DNA of 64,000 nucleotides. Origin: Bacteroidota bacterium (GTDB lineage Bacteria > Bacteroidota > Bacteroidia > B-17B0 > Aurantibacillaceae). The stretch's first letter is position 1. Each line of letters begins with the position of its first letter. The position numbers and the translations under genes were made by a program. The DNA is taken from the NCBI GenBank assembly GCA_025363015.1, contig JANYEQ010000054.1, positions 1-64,000 of the forward strand, read 5' to 3'. Under the pieces are notes generated by a model, which made no database searches, was not told where the DNA came from, and was given only the letters and a program-made list of their open reading frames with translations. Positions 45,546 through 53,838 of this stretch are shown here, one piece after another.

Positions 45546-46115
45546 TTACTTACTCATTTCTTTAATATCGCCTTGGGTGAGCAATATATCAATTGTAATA
45601 TTTTTAAACTCGCCACCTTCAATTATAATTGGTGCTAAGCTAGAATTAGAAGCCGAATTTAATTTACCCGAAAACTTACCACTAATTTTTGCCTTTGTAT
45701 CACTAATTTTTTCCCACGCTGTAATTTCTAAAACAAATTCAGTTTTACTGAATGTTTTGGTATCGTGGCCATAAAAATCTTCTTCTTTAGCATTTAATAA
45801 GGTAGCATAGTTTGCTTCAATTTGTTTTGAGTTATAAGCCCCTACTCCCTCATTTACATTAATAATTTGTATTAACAAATTACGTTCATCTGTACTTGAA
45901 ATAAAATTAAACTGAAAAAAAGGTTTTTCAATAAAGCCTTTTATACCTTTTGATAAATAATTAATGGCTTTAGCCGCTGGCTCGCAACTAAAATTTACAC
46001 CATTAATTTTTGCAATGACTGCTACATTTTTTTTTATAGTGGGTATTTGTGCATTGGTTGTTTTGAGACCAAAAATAAAAAATATAAAAACAAAAGGTAA
46101 AATTAATTTTTGCAT
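45546..46115 (-). CDS. Exported protein of unknown function (DUF6252-like)
   Basis: The 189-aa protein has a signal peptide (ILPFVFIFFIFGLKTTNAQ) and a small beta-rich body with AVIAKINGVNFSCEP near the start and FVLEITAWEKISDTKAKISGKFSGKLNSAS...GGEFKNITID near the end. That pattern, an early 'A.inG..f' and late 'isGtFsg.l...itnG.F.ni', recalls a Bacteroidota secreted domain (DUF6252-like); I am not certain. It is the first gene of the minus-strand operon leading into HTTM after 12 bp. Confidence 0.6.
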   Translation of the reverse strand: MQKLILPFVFIFFIFGLKTTNAQIPTIKKNVAVIAKINGVNFSCEPAAKAINYLSKGIKGFIEKPFFQFNFISSTDERNLLIQIINVNEGVGAYNSKQIEANYATLLNAKEEDFYGHDTKTFSKTEFVLEITAWEKISDTKAKISGKFSGKLNSASNSSLAPIIIEGGEFKNITIDILLTQGDIKEMSK

Positions 46116-46183
46116 AAAGTTTAATTTAAAATAGTTTATATAACTTAATTTAAAAATACATATTTTTTGTGATTAAGCTAGCA

Positions 46184-48208
46184 TTAGCTCATTTCAATTA
46201 ACTTCTTCTCTAAGGCATACATTTCATCACGTAACTTAGCGGCTTCCATAAAATTCATTTCTTTGGCAGCACGCATCATTGCCGATTTTACTTTACCTAT
46301 TTGCTTTTTTAAATCTTCGGTACTTTTATATTCCACTTCAGATTCGGCAGCCATACTTACTAATAAAGGATCTTCGTACACTTTTACTAATTTACCACCA
46401 ATGGTAACCGTTGTGCCACTCATAGGTTGTGCGTTTGCTTTTTTACCCGCTTGCACTGGTGTAATATTAAATTTATAATTATGTTCTATTTGTTTTTTAC
46501 GGCGGCGTTCGGTTTCATCAATAGTATGTTTCATGCTATCTGTCATTTTATCGGCATACATAATTACACGTCCGTTTACATTACGCGCAGCCCTGCCCAC
46601 CGTTTGTACTAAGCTAGTTATGTTACGTAAAAAACCTTCTTTATCGGCATCTAAAATTGCAACTAAACTTACTTCGGGTAAATCTAATCCTTCCCGCAAT
46701 AAATTAATACCAATTAACACATCAAACATACCAATGCGTAACTGACGTAAAATTTCAACGCGCTCTAAAGTATCCACTTCACTGTGAATGTAACGGCAAC
46801 GTACATTTAATTTTATAAGATATTTAGTTAACTCCTCTGCCATACGTTTGGTAAGAGTTGTTACTAAAATGCGTTCGTCTTTTGCCGCCACTTTATGTAT
46901 TTCATCTAACAAATCATCTATTTGATTGTTGCAAGGGCGTACTTCAATAATAGGATCTAAAATACCTGTTGGGCGAATGAGTTGTTCTACCACAATACCT
47001 TCTGCTTCTTGTAATTCAAACTGAGCTGGGGTAGCACTTATATATATTACTTGGTTTAGCATTGAATAAAATTCTTCAAATTTAAGCGGACGATTATCTA
47101 GTGCTGATGGTAAACGAAAACCATACTCCACCAAATTTTGTTTACGGCTTAAATCGCCTCCAAACATAGCACGCACTTGCGGTAATGTCACGTGGCTCTC
47201 ATCAATCATCATTAAAAAATCGTCGGCAAAATAATCTAACAAACAAAAAGGGCGTGTGCCAGCATTTCTGCCATCAAAGTAGCGCGAATAATTTTCAATG
47301 CCGCTACAATATCCTAACTCTCGCATCATTTCTAAATCGTAATTTACTCGCTCTTCTATGCGTTTTGCCTCTAATACCTTATCTTGTTGTTTAAAAAATT
47401 CAACTTGCTTTTTCATATCCTCTTCAATAAAAAACATAGCTTTTTGCATAGTATCTGGGGCAGTTACAAATATATTAGCAGGATAAATGGTAAAGGCTTC
47501 AAATTTATTTAAAACATAATTATTAGCGCTATCAAAGGTTTCAATACTTTCAATTTCATCGCCAAAAAAACTAATACGTACACAATAATCGGTATAGGAT
47601 AAATGAATATCCACCGTATCGCCTTTTACTCTGAACGTACCACGTGTAAAATCGCCCGTAGTACGAGAGTATAAAGATTGTACAAACTGATGCAATAATT
47701 TGTTACGCGAAATTAATTGTCCAACCTGTATATTGATAATATTTGCTTTAAAATCGCTAGGGTTACCCATACCATAAATACAACTTACAGAACTTACTAC
47801 AATTACATCTCGGCGCCCTGATAATAAGGAAGATGTAGTGCTTAAACGTAGTTTTTCAATTTCATCGTTAATGGCCAAATCTTTTTCAATATAGGTGCCA
47901 GTAGTTGGCAAATAGGCTTCGGGCTGATAATAATCGTAATAACTTACAAAATACTCTACTGCATTTTCTGGAAAAAACTGTTTAAACTCTTGGTATAACT
48001 GAGCTGCCAAGGTTTTATTATGACTTAATATTAACGTAGGTTTATTTATTTGTTGAATAACATTTGCCGCCGTAAATGTTTTACCCGAGCCTGTAACTCC
48101 TAATAATACTTGATGTTTGGTATTTGCTTTTATACCCGCAACCAGTTGTTTAATGGCTTCGGGTTGGTCGCCAGTGGGTGTAAATTCTGATATGAGATTG
48201 AAAGACAT
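46184..48208 (-). CDS. uvrB: UvrABC excinuclease subunit B
   Basis: UvrB checks DNA damage found by UvrA and recruits UvrC for nucleotide excision repair. The 674-aa protein has Walker A GVTGSGKTFTAANV, the beta-hairpin YVSYYDYYQPEAYLP, the DDFLMMIDESHVT Walker B region, GINLLREGLDLPEVSLVAILDADKEGFLR (helicase motif V/VI region), and a C-terminal UVR domain (AMMRAAKEMNFMEAAKLRDEMYALEKKL) for UvrC contact. I see no operator of the adjacent S24 repressor type upstream of it. Confidence 0.97.
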   Translation of the reverse strand: MSFNLISEFTPTGDQPEAIKQLVAGIKANTKHQVLLGVTGSGKTFTAANVIQQINKPTLILSHNKTLAAQLYQEFKQFFPENAVEYFVSYYDYYQPEAYLPTTGTYIEKDLAINDEIEKLRLSTTSSLLSGRRDVIVVSSVSCIYGMGNPSDFKANIINIQVGQLISRNKLLHQFVQSLYSRTTGDFTRGTFRVKGDTVDIHLSYTDYCVRISFFGDEIESIETFDSANNYVLNKFEAFTIYPANIFVTAPDTMQKAMFFIEEDMKKQVEFFKQQDKVLEAKRIEERVNYDLEMMRELGYCSGIENYSRYFDGRNAGTRPFCLLDYFADDFLMMIDESHVTLPQVRAMFGGDLSRKQNLVEYGFRLPSALDNRPLKFEEFYSMLNQVIYISATPAQFELQEAEGIVVEQLIRPTGILDPIIEVRPCNNQIDDLLDEIHKVAAKDERILVTTLTKRMAEELTKYLIKLNVRCRYIHSEVDTLERVEILRQLRIGMFDVLIGINLLREGLDLPEVSLVAILDADKEGFLRNITSLVQTVGRAARNVNGRVIMYADKMTDSMKHTIDETERRRKKQIEHNYKFNITPVQAGKKANAQPMSGTTVTIGGKLVKVYEDPLLVSMAAESEVEYKSTEDLKKQIGKVKSAMMRAAKEMNFMEAAKLRDEMYALEKKLIEMS

Positions 48209-48310
48209 TAATTTTTTTATAAAGTTACAGCTTTTAGTAATTTAATCCACACAAATCATTCGTTAATTACACATTAAAAACGTAACTTCGCCACTTAAAT
48301 TTTACAAAAA

Positions 48311-50233
48311 ATGATTTCGGTAAACGGTGTTACAGTGAGTTTTGGTGGCTACAATTTGTTTGATAACATATCTTTTTTAATTAACCCAAAAGATAGAATT
48401 GGCTTAGCGGGCAAAAATGGCGCGGGTAAAAGTACACTGTTAAAAATATTGGCTGGCGAACAAAACGCTAGCAAAGGCGAAATAGCCATGCCTAAATCAT
48501 GCACCTTAGGTTATTTACCGCAGGATATGATTCACCAACACGGACGAACGGTGTTTGAAGAAACAGAAAGTGCTTACCAAGAAATCAAACAATTAGAGGT
48601 ACGTATTGAAGAAATTAATAATCAAATAGAAACTCGCACCGATTACGAAAGCGATAACTATATGAAATTAATTGAAGAGCAAACCGATGTATATACACGC
48701 TTGGATATGCTTGGCGCTGGCAATAGAAACGAAGACATTGAAAAAATATTAAAAGGCTTAGGTTTTAGCCGAAAAGATTTTGACCGCCAAACAGCCGAAT
48801 TTAGTGGTGGCTGGCGAATGCGTATTGAATTAGCAAAAATATTACTACAAAAACCCGATATTTTATTGTTAGATGAGCCTACCAATCACTTAGATATTGA
48901 AGCTATTATGTGGCTGGAAGAATTTATGGAAACCTTTCCTGGTGCGGTGATGCTTATTAGCCACGATAAAACATTTTTAGATGCCGTTACCAATCGCACA
49001 ATTGAAATATCTAACCAAAAAATTTACGATTATAAAACTAATTATTCTCGCTATTTGGTTTTAAGACAAGAGCGAAAAGAACAACAGGAAAACGCCGCTA
49101 AAAATCAACAAAAAGTAATTGACCAAACAGAATATTTAATTGATAAGTTTAGAGCAAAAGCCAGCAAATCGGCAATGGCACAATCGCTTATAAAAAAATT
49201 AGATAAAATGGAGCGCGTAGAAGTGGACGATGCCGATAATGTCAGCATGAATTTTAGATTTCCGGCGCCAGCGCACAGTGGTAAAATTGTAATAACCGTT
49301 GAAGATGCGGGTAAAGTATATGGTGAAAAACGTATTTTTGAAGATGCCACATTTATTATTACTAAAGGCGAAAAAATAGGATTGGTAGGGCGTAACGGCG
49401 AAGGAAAAAGTACCATGATGAAAATGATTGCCAAAAAAGTAGAGCACGAAGGATTAATACAATTAGGGCATAGTGTATTAATGGGTTATTTTGAACAAGA
49501 CCAAGAAGAAAAATTAGACCCTAAAAAAACAGTATTTGAAACCATTGATGAAGCTGCTGTGGGTGAAGTACGTAAACAAGTACGTGGTTTATTAGGTTCG
49601 TTTTTATTTAGAGGCGATGATATTGATAAAAAAGTACAGGTATTAAGTGGAGGAGAACGCGGACGATTAGCCCTTTGCAAACTGTTATTAGAACCCTATA
49701 ATTTATTATTAATGGATGAGCCTACCAATCACTTGGATATACGCTCAAAAGATATTTTAAAAAAGGCCTTAATAGATTATGAAGGAACTGTAGTAATGGT
49801 AAGCCACGACAGGGATTTTATGAAAGGCATTTGTAACCGCTTGTTTGAATTTAGAGATGGCCACGTAAAAGAATATCTGTGCGACATTGAAGAATTTATG
49901 CAAATACGTAAGGTAGAGCGGTTAAACGAATTAGATTTAGATAAAACTGGCAGTAAAGCCGAAGTAAAAGAAATTAGTAAAATTTCAATACCAAAGCCAG
50001 AATTAATTGCCAACGATGCCGAAAAAAAACAACTTCAAAATAAATTAAAAAAAATTGAAGAAACGATTGAAAAATTAGAGTTAGAATTAAAAACTTGCGA
50101 CAGTAAATTAGCAAATCCAACGGAGTACGAAAAATTAGTAAACGATACAACTTTTTTTGATAATTATAATAAATTAAAAGTGCGCTTAGATGCCGAAATG
50201 AAAAATTGGGAAGATGTTTCGGGTAAGTTGTAA
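48311..50233 (+). CDS. ABC-F family ATPase (translation factor type)
   Basis: A 640-aa soluble protein with two ABC domains and no membrane part. Walker A GKNGAGKSTLL and GRNGEGKSTMM, signatures FSGGWRMRIELA and LSGGERGRLAL, and Walker B LLLDEPTNHLD and LLMDEPTNHLD are complete. The linker between domains (about 240-310) is the P-site tRNA interaction motif region, and the end (about 580-640; KKQLQNKLKKIEETIEKLELELKTC) is a coiled coil as in Uup/Abc-F type proteins. These bind the ribosomal E site to help stalled peptidyl transfer; some protect from antibiotics. Confidence 0.93.
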   Translation: MISVNGVTVSFGGYNLFDNISFLINPKDRIGLAGKNGAGKSTLLKILAGEQNASKGEIAMPKSCTLGYLPQDMIHQHGRTVFEETESAYQEIKQLEVRIEEINNQIETRTDYESDNYMKLIEEQTDVYTRLDMLGAGNRNEDIEKILKGLGFSRKDFDRQTAEFSGGWRMRIELAKILLQKPDILLLDEPTNHLDIEAIMWLEEFMETFPGAVMLISHDKTFLDAVTNRTIEISNQKIYDYKTNYSRYLVLRQERKEQQENAAKNQQKVIDQTEYLIDKFRAKASKSAMAQSLIKKLDKMERVEVDDADNVSMNFRFPAPAHSGKIVITVEDAGKVYGEKRIFEDATFIITKGEKIGLVGRNGEGKSTMMKMIAKKVEHEGLIQLGHSVLMGYFEQDQEEKLDPKKTVFETIDEAAVGEVRKQVRGLLGSFLFRGDDIDKKVQVLSGGERGRLALCKLLLEPYNLLLMDEPTNHLDIRSKDILKKALIDYEGTVVMVSHDRDFMKGICNRLFEFRDGHVKEYLCDIEEFMQIRKVERLNELDLDKTGSKAEVKEISKISIPKPELIANDAEKKQLQNKLKKIEETIEKLELELKTCDSKLANPTEYEKLVNDTTFFDNYNKLKVRLDAEMKNWEDVSGKL

Positions 50234-50331
50234 AAGGTTAATTGCCCAAATAATTAACGAATATAGTATTTTAAGTAATTTTTGTAAAACTATGTTAAAT
50301 ACTGCTTAAAATAATTGTTATTAAAAATAAA

Positions 50332-50363
50332 TTTGCAATAAACTATAATTAATAGTAATTTTA
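50332..50363 (+). promoter_or_regulatory. Promoter of the S24 repressor gene
   Basis: TTTG (50332-50335), a 20-base spacer and TAATTTTA (50356-50363) fit TTTG-N19/20-TAnnTTTG except for the last base. The -7 element lies between the two dyads, so bound repressor would overlap the RNA polymerase site. Confidence 0.55.
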
Positions 50364-50379
50364 AACTATAAATTATAGT
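50342..50379 (+). promoter_or_regulatory. Two operator-like dyads before the S24 repressor gene
   Basis: ACTATAATTAATAGT (50342-50356) and ACTATAAATTATAGT (50365-50379) share ACTAT-N5-ATAGT; the second is a perfect 15-base dyad around its centre. The centres are 23 bp apart, about two helical turns, and the second ends one base before the ATG. This is the layout expected of an autoregulated repressor. Confidence 0.7.
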
Positions 50380-50380
50380 A

Positions 50381-51142
50381 ATGAGCAAAATATCATCAAA
50401 TATTAGATTTTTACGTCAGCTAAAAGGCTTGTCGCAAGAACAGTTAGCCGACGATTTAAAAGTAACCCGTTCGCGTATTGGCGGATACGAAGAGGCTCGT
50501 AACGAACCTCCTATTGATTTATTAATTAGGCTATCAGAATATTTTCATATAGCTGTTGATGCTTTAATACGTGGCGATTTAACCAAAACAAATTTAGACG
50601 GCTTAATGAAAGTGGGTAAAAACCGTATTCTGTTTCCAATACTTTTAGATCAAGATGGAAACGATATGGTAGAACTTATACCCCTTAAAGCGCACGCTGG
50701 TTATTTACGTGGCTACTCTGACCCTGAATATATTGAGCGTTTACCAAAAATGAAACTACCCTTTTTACCTACTGGTAAGCACAGGGCTTTTCCAATAAAA
50801 GGCGATAGTATGCCACCCATAAAAGAAGGTAGCTTTATTATAGGTAAATATTTAGAGCGTTTTGAAGATATGAAACTGGGTAAAACCTACGTGGTAGTTA
50901 CTAAAGAAGATGGTTTATCTTACAAACGCATTATGAATGCTACTAAAAGAGAATTAGAATTACATAGCGATAATAAATTATACAAACCCTATAAAGTTAA
51001 AACCGAAGATGTGTTAGAACTTTGGGAATACACTTGTTGTATTAATATGAACCAATACAACGATGAAGAACTGAACTTAGGAAGTATAATGAATATGCTC
51101 CGCAGTTTAAAAGTAGAAATTGAACAGATTAAAAAGAAATAA
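50381..51142 (+). CDS. LexA/CI-like repressor (HTH_XRE plus S24 peptidase)
   Basis: The 253-aa cytoplasmic regulator has an XRE-type HTH (about 5-62; LRQLKGLSQEQLADDLKVTRSRIGGYEE) and a C-terminal S24 domain. The Ser/Lys dyad is visible as IKGDSMPP (Ser143) and LSYKRI (Lys182), and an Ala-Gly pair in KAHAGYL (106-107) is in place for self-cleavage. A helical tail (about 225-253) is added. Such proteins repress until RecA or stress triggers autoproteolysis. Two dyads sit just upstream, so autoregulation is likely. It does not belong to a visible prophage. Confidence 0.9.
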   Translation: MSKISSNIRFLRQLKGLSQEQLADDLKVTRSRIGGYEEARNEPPIDLLIRLSEYFHIAVDALIRGDLTKTNLDGLMKVGKNRILFPILLDQDGNDMVELIPLKAHAGYLRGYSDPEYIERLPKMKLPFLPTGKHRAFPIKGDSMPPIKEGSFIIGKYLERFEDMKLGKTYVVVTKEDGLSYKRIMNATKRELELHSDNKLYKPYKVKTEDVLELWEYTCCINMNQYNDEELNLGSIMNMLRSLKVEIEQIKKK

Positions 51143-51150
51143 TAAACGCT

Positions 51151-52605
51151 GTGATTAGTAAATCGTTTTTAAAATCATCGCTAATTTTTACTTTGGGTGG
51201 TGCTTTGCCAATGGTGGCAAGTATTATTCTACTCCCTTTTTATACCAATTACTTAAGCGATGTAAATTACACGCAAGTTGCTTTTTACATAAGCATATCG
51301 TTGTTGTTTCAAATACTATTTTCATTTTCTATCGAATCGTATTTTGGCATTAAATACACACAACTACATGAAGAACCCCAAAAGCAAAAAAAATTTATTG
51401 GCACTATTTCTATTCTATTATTAGCAATAGGCTTTGTACTGCTTTTATTTACAGCTTTATTTGGTAATTATTTATTTGGTAAAATATACCGTACTGATTT
51501 ACAAATGCAGTTTTGGCCTTACGGCTTTTACTCAGTACTAACGGCTTTTTTTAACTCGTACTTTAAAGCTAGTACCATTGGTTTAATTTATTTAAAAAAA
51601 GCTAAACTTTTTTTAATAGTAAATTTTATAAATTTTATAGCCACCATTGTTATTTCGGTAGCAGGTATGTATGCTTTTCCTAACACTATTATTGGCCCTA
51701 TATATGGGCGCTTACTTTCAGGCGTAATTATTTTTCTATTAGCCCATTATATTTTTATAAAACAAGGTAATTTTATTTTTGAAAAAACATTTATAAAAGA
51801 TTTAGTTCAGTTTTGTACGCCTTATGTATTTTATGTTATTTGCTGGTGGATATTAGGCCAAATAGATAGGTATATTTTACAATCATACATTGCCAATGCC
51901 GATTTAAACGCCTATGATTTAGTATTAAAATGTTTTTTTGGTATTGAGTTTTTACAAAATAGCCTATCGGCCGTTATTTTTCCTAAACTTTACCAAATCT
52001 GGACAAAAGAAAAAACAAACACCACAACAAAAGAAAGCAACCGATACTTTAATGTATTTACAGCCATAAATATTATACAACTTATATTGTTTTGCGTGTT
52101 TATACCCATTATTTATAAACTAATAATTAATAATACTAATTTTTACCGTAGCCAAGTATATATTGGTATTTTGGCTGCAGGTTATGCATTACGAAGCATT
52201 TTTAATTTTTATTTAAGTACCATTTTGTTTACAAAAAAAATATATGTACTGCTTAAAATATTAGGAATTAGTGCTTTGGTACAAATTATTATTACAATTA
52301 TTGCCGCAAAACATTTTGGTTTAATGGGTGCCATTTATGCTGGTTTAATTACTAAAGTATTACAAATTATTTTATGTATGCTCTTTACCAAAAAAGTGTT
52401 TACTTACCAATTTAACTATTTTAAAATAATTATTGTTCCAATTATATATGTAATTATAAATGTAGCTCAGTTTTTAATATTTAAAAATTATAACATTATC
52501 CTGTACGCTTTACAATTATTGGTTTTTGGAGCTATATTTTTTGTATTATTTAAAAACGAAATAAAACAAACGTTAGTTAGTTTTGGATTAAAAAAACAAT
52601 TTTAA
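51151..52605 (+). CDS. Polysaccharide flippase (Wzx/MATE-like)
   Basis: The 484-aa membrane protein has about fourteen hydrophobic helices and starts with GTG 8 bp after the repressor gene. The N-terminus (LIFTLGGALPMVASIILLPFYTNYLSDVNYTQVAFYISI) matches the oligosaccharide flippase / polysaccharide biosynthesis family, which moves lipid-linked sugar units across the inner membrane. No sugar-modifying gene adjoins, but O-antigen ligase and a glycosyltransferase are encoded about 3-5 kb further on. Confidence 0.87.
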   Translation: MISKSFLKSSLIFTLGGALPMVASIILLPFYTNYLSDVNYTQVAFYISISLLFQILFSFSIESYFGIKYTQLHEEPQKQKKFIGTISILLLAIGFVLLLFTALFGNYLFGKIYRTDLQMQFWPYGFYSVLTAFFNSYFKASTIGLIYLKKAKLFLIVNFINFIATIVISVAGMYAFPNTIIGPIYGRLLSGVIIFLLAHYIFIKQGNFIFEKTFIKDLVQFCTPYVFYVICWWILGQIDRYILQSYIANADLNAYDLVLKCFFGIEFLQNSLSAVIFPKLYQIWTKEKTNTTTKESNRYFNVFTAINIIQLILFCVFIPIIYKLIINNTNFYRSQVYIGILAAGYALRSIFNFYLSTILFTKKIYVLLKILGISALVQIIITIIAAKHFGLMGAIYAGLITKVLQIILCMLFTKKVFTYQFNYFKIIIVPIIYVIINVAQFLIFKNYNIILYALQLLVFGAIFFVLFKNEIKQTLVSFGLKKQF

Positions 52606-52626
52606 CATAAATTTTGCAATAATTTA

Positions 52627-52669
52627 ACAAATATATGTTGTAACATTAGATGTTATAACATATATTTGT
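52627..52669 (+). promoter_or_regulatory. Double dyad overlapping the yceI promoter
   Basis: A 20-bp inverted repeat (52627-52646 and 52650-52669, one mismatch, 3-bp spacer) contains two near-identical 12-bp dyads, ATGTTGTAACAT and ATGTTATAACAT, centres 15 bp apart. The second is a perfect palindrome. TTG (52638-52640), 20 bases and TATATTTG (52661-52668) form the promoter, so both dyads cover the polymerase site. The neighbouring MarR regulator is the natural ligand. Confidence 0.8.
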
Positions 52670-52693
52670 AGCTCAATATTAAAACAAATAAAT

Positions 52694-53287
52694 ATGAAAA
52701 AATTATTATTAACAGTAGCATCGGCATTTGTAATGTTAAGCGCTACAGCACAAACAAATTGGAAATTAGATGCATCGCATTCTAAATTAGGATTTTCGGT
52801 AACCCACATGATGGTAAGCGAAACAGAAGGTAAATTTAAAATTTACGAAGGAAGCGTAGACTCAAAAACGGAAATGGATTTTACCGATGCAAAAATTGAA
52901 TTTAATGCTGATGTAAATTCTATTAACACAGAAGATGAGAAACGTGATGGTCATTTAAAAAGTCCTGATTTTTTTGATGCTGCAAAATATCCAAAAATTA
53001 CGTTTAAAAGTACAAGTATGAAATTAATGGCTAAAACAAAAACAGCTTATGTTTTAGAAGGCGATTTAACTATGCATGGCGTAACTAAAAAAGTAAAATT
53101 AATTGCTATTGGTGCACCTAAAGTTGTAAAAGATCCTTATGGAAATATAAAAAACGGTTTTAAAGTTACTGGTACTATTAATCGTAAAGATTTTGGTTTA
53201 ACTTACAACTCCGTATTAGAAGCTGGCGGTGTTGCTTTAAGCGAGGAAGTAAAATTAGATTTGAATATTGAATTAAATAAAAGCTAA
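52694..53287 (+). CDS. YceI-family lipocalin-like periplasmic protein
   Basis: A 197-aa secreted protein. A signal peptide (MKKLLLTVASAFVMLSATAQ) is followed by the YceI domain: TNWKLDASHSKLGFSVTHMMVSETEGKF, VNSINTEDEKRDGHLKSPDFFDAAKYPKITFKST, GDLTMHGVTKKVKL, and a final EEVKLDLNIELNK. YceI proteins form a barrel that binds polyisoprenoid or other lipids. The promoter is overlaid by two dyads, and a MarR gene follows after a terminator, which suggests stress-controlled expression. Confidence 0.93.
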   Translation: MKKLLLTVASAFVMLSATAQTNWKLDASHSKLGFSVTHMMVSETEGKFKIYEGSVDSKTEMDFTDAKIEFNADVNSINTEDEKRDGHLKSPDFFDAAKYPKITFKSTSMKLMAKTKTAYVLEGDLTMHGVTKKVKLIAIGAPKVVKDPYGNIKNGFKVTGTINRKDFGLTYNSVLEAGGVALSEEVKLDLNIELNKS

Positions 53288-53303
53288 GAATTATTTTTAT
53301 ATT

Positions 53304-53335
53304 AGTCCCCACCAAAAAAGTGGGGACTTTTTTTT
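53304..53335 (+). terminator. Intrinsic terminator between yceI and marR
   Basis: AGTCCCCAC, a 7-nt loop and GTGGGGACT form a perfect 9-bp stem followed by eight Ts. It ends three bases before the marR ATG at 53339, so marR transcription from the yceI promoter has to pass this hairpin. Confidence 0.92.
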
Positions 53336-53338
53336 ATA

Positions 53339-53809
53339 ATGAAATTAGAAGACGAAATACAGCAAAAAAAATTTAAATCGCCACAGCAAAAATTAGCTGT
53401 AAATTTATTATATACAACGCATTGGTTAAACAACCATTATGCTAATTTTTTAAAAGATGTAGATATTACTACACAACAATACAACGTTTTACGCATTTTA
53501 AGAGGCCAACACCCCACTATTTGTAATTTAAAACTAATTAAAGAACGCATGTTAGATAGAATGAGTGATGCCTCACGCATTGTAGATAAGTTAGTTTTAA
53601 AAGGGTTTGTAGAACGTAAAACCTGCCCAAATGATAGAAGAAATGTAAACCTATTAATTTCTAAACAAGGTTTAGACCTATTACAAAGTTTAGATTATAT
53701 TGATGAATCTACTAAAAAAATGTTTAGCGCCTTAACGCAAAAACAAATTGTTGAATTAAATAATTTACTTGATATTTTACGTGATTCAGAATTTATATTG
53801 CATGAATAG
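53339..53809 (+). CDS. MarR-family transcriptional regulator
   Basis: A 156-aa dimeric winged-helix regulator. The N-terminal KLAVNLLYTTHWLNNHYANFLKDVDITTQQYNVLRILRGQ segment, helix ERMLDRMSDASRIVDKLVLKGFVERKTCPNDRRNVNLLIS (recognition helix and wing with the DRR motif) and a C-terminal dimer helix are all present. It probably binds the ATGTTRTAACAT dyads at the yceI promoter. Its start lies only three bases after the yceI terminator, and the family N-terminus argues that this ATG is correct. How it is expressed is open. Confidence 0.92.
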   Translation: MKLEDEIQQKKFKSPQQKLAVNLLYTTHWLNNHYANFLKDVDITTQQYNVLRILRGQHPTICNLKLIKERMLDRMSDASRIVDKLVLKGFVERKTCPNDRRNVNLLISKQGLDLLQSLDYIDESTKKMFSALTQKQIVELNNLLDILRDSEFILHE

Positions 53810-53838
53810 AATAGGCTTTAATACTTCTAATTTAATAA

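Noticed and set aside
50381-51142. Prophage or ICE repressor region
   Set aside because: No integrase, structural or transfer genes surround it; neighbours are housekeeping genes.
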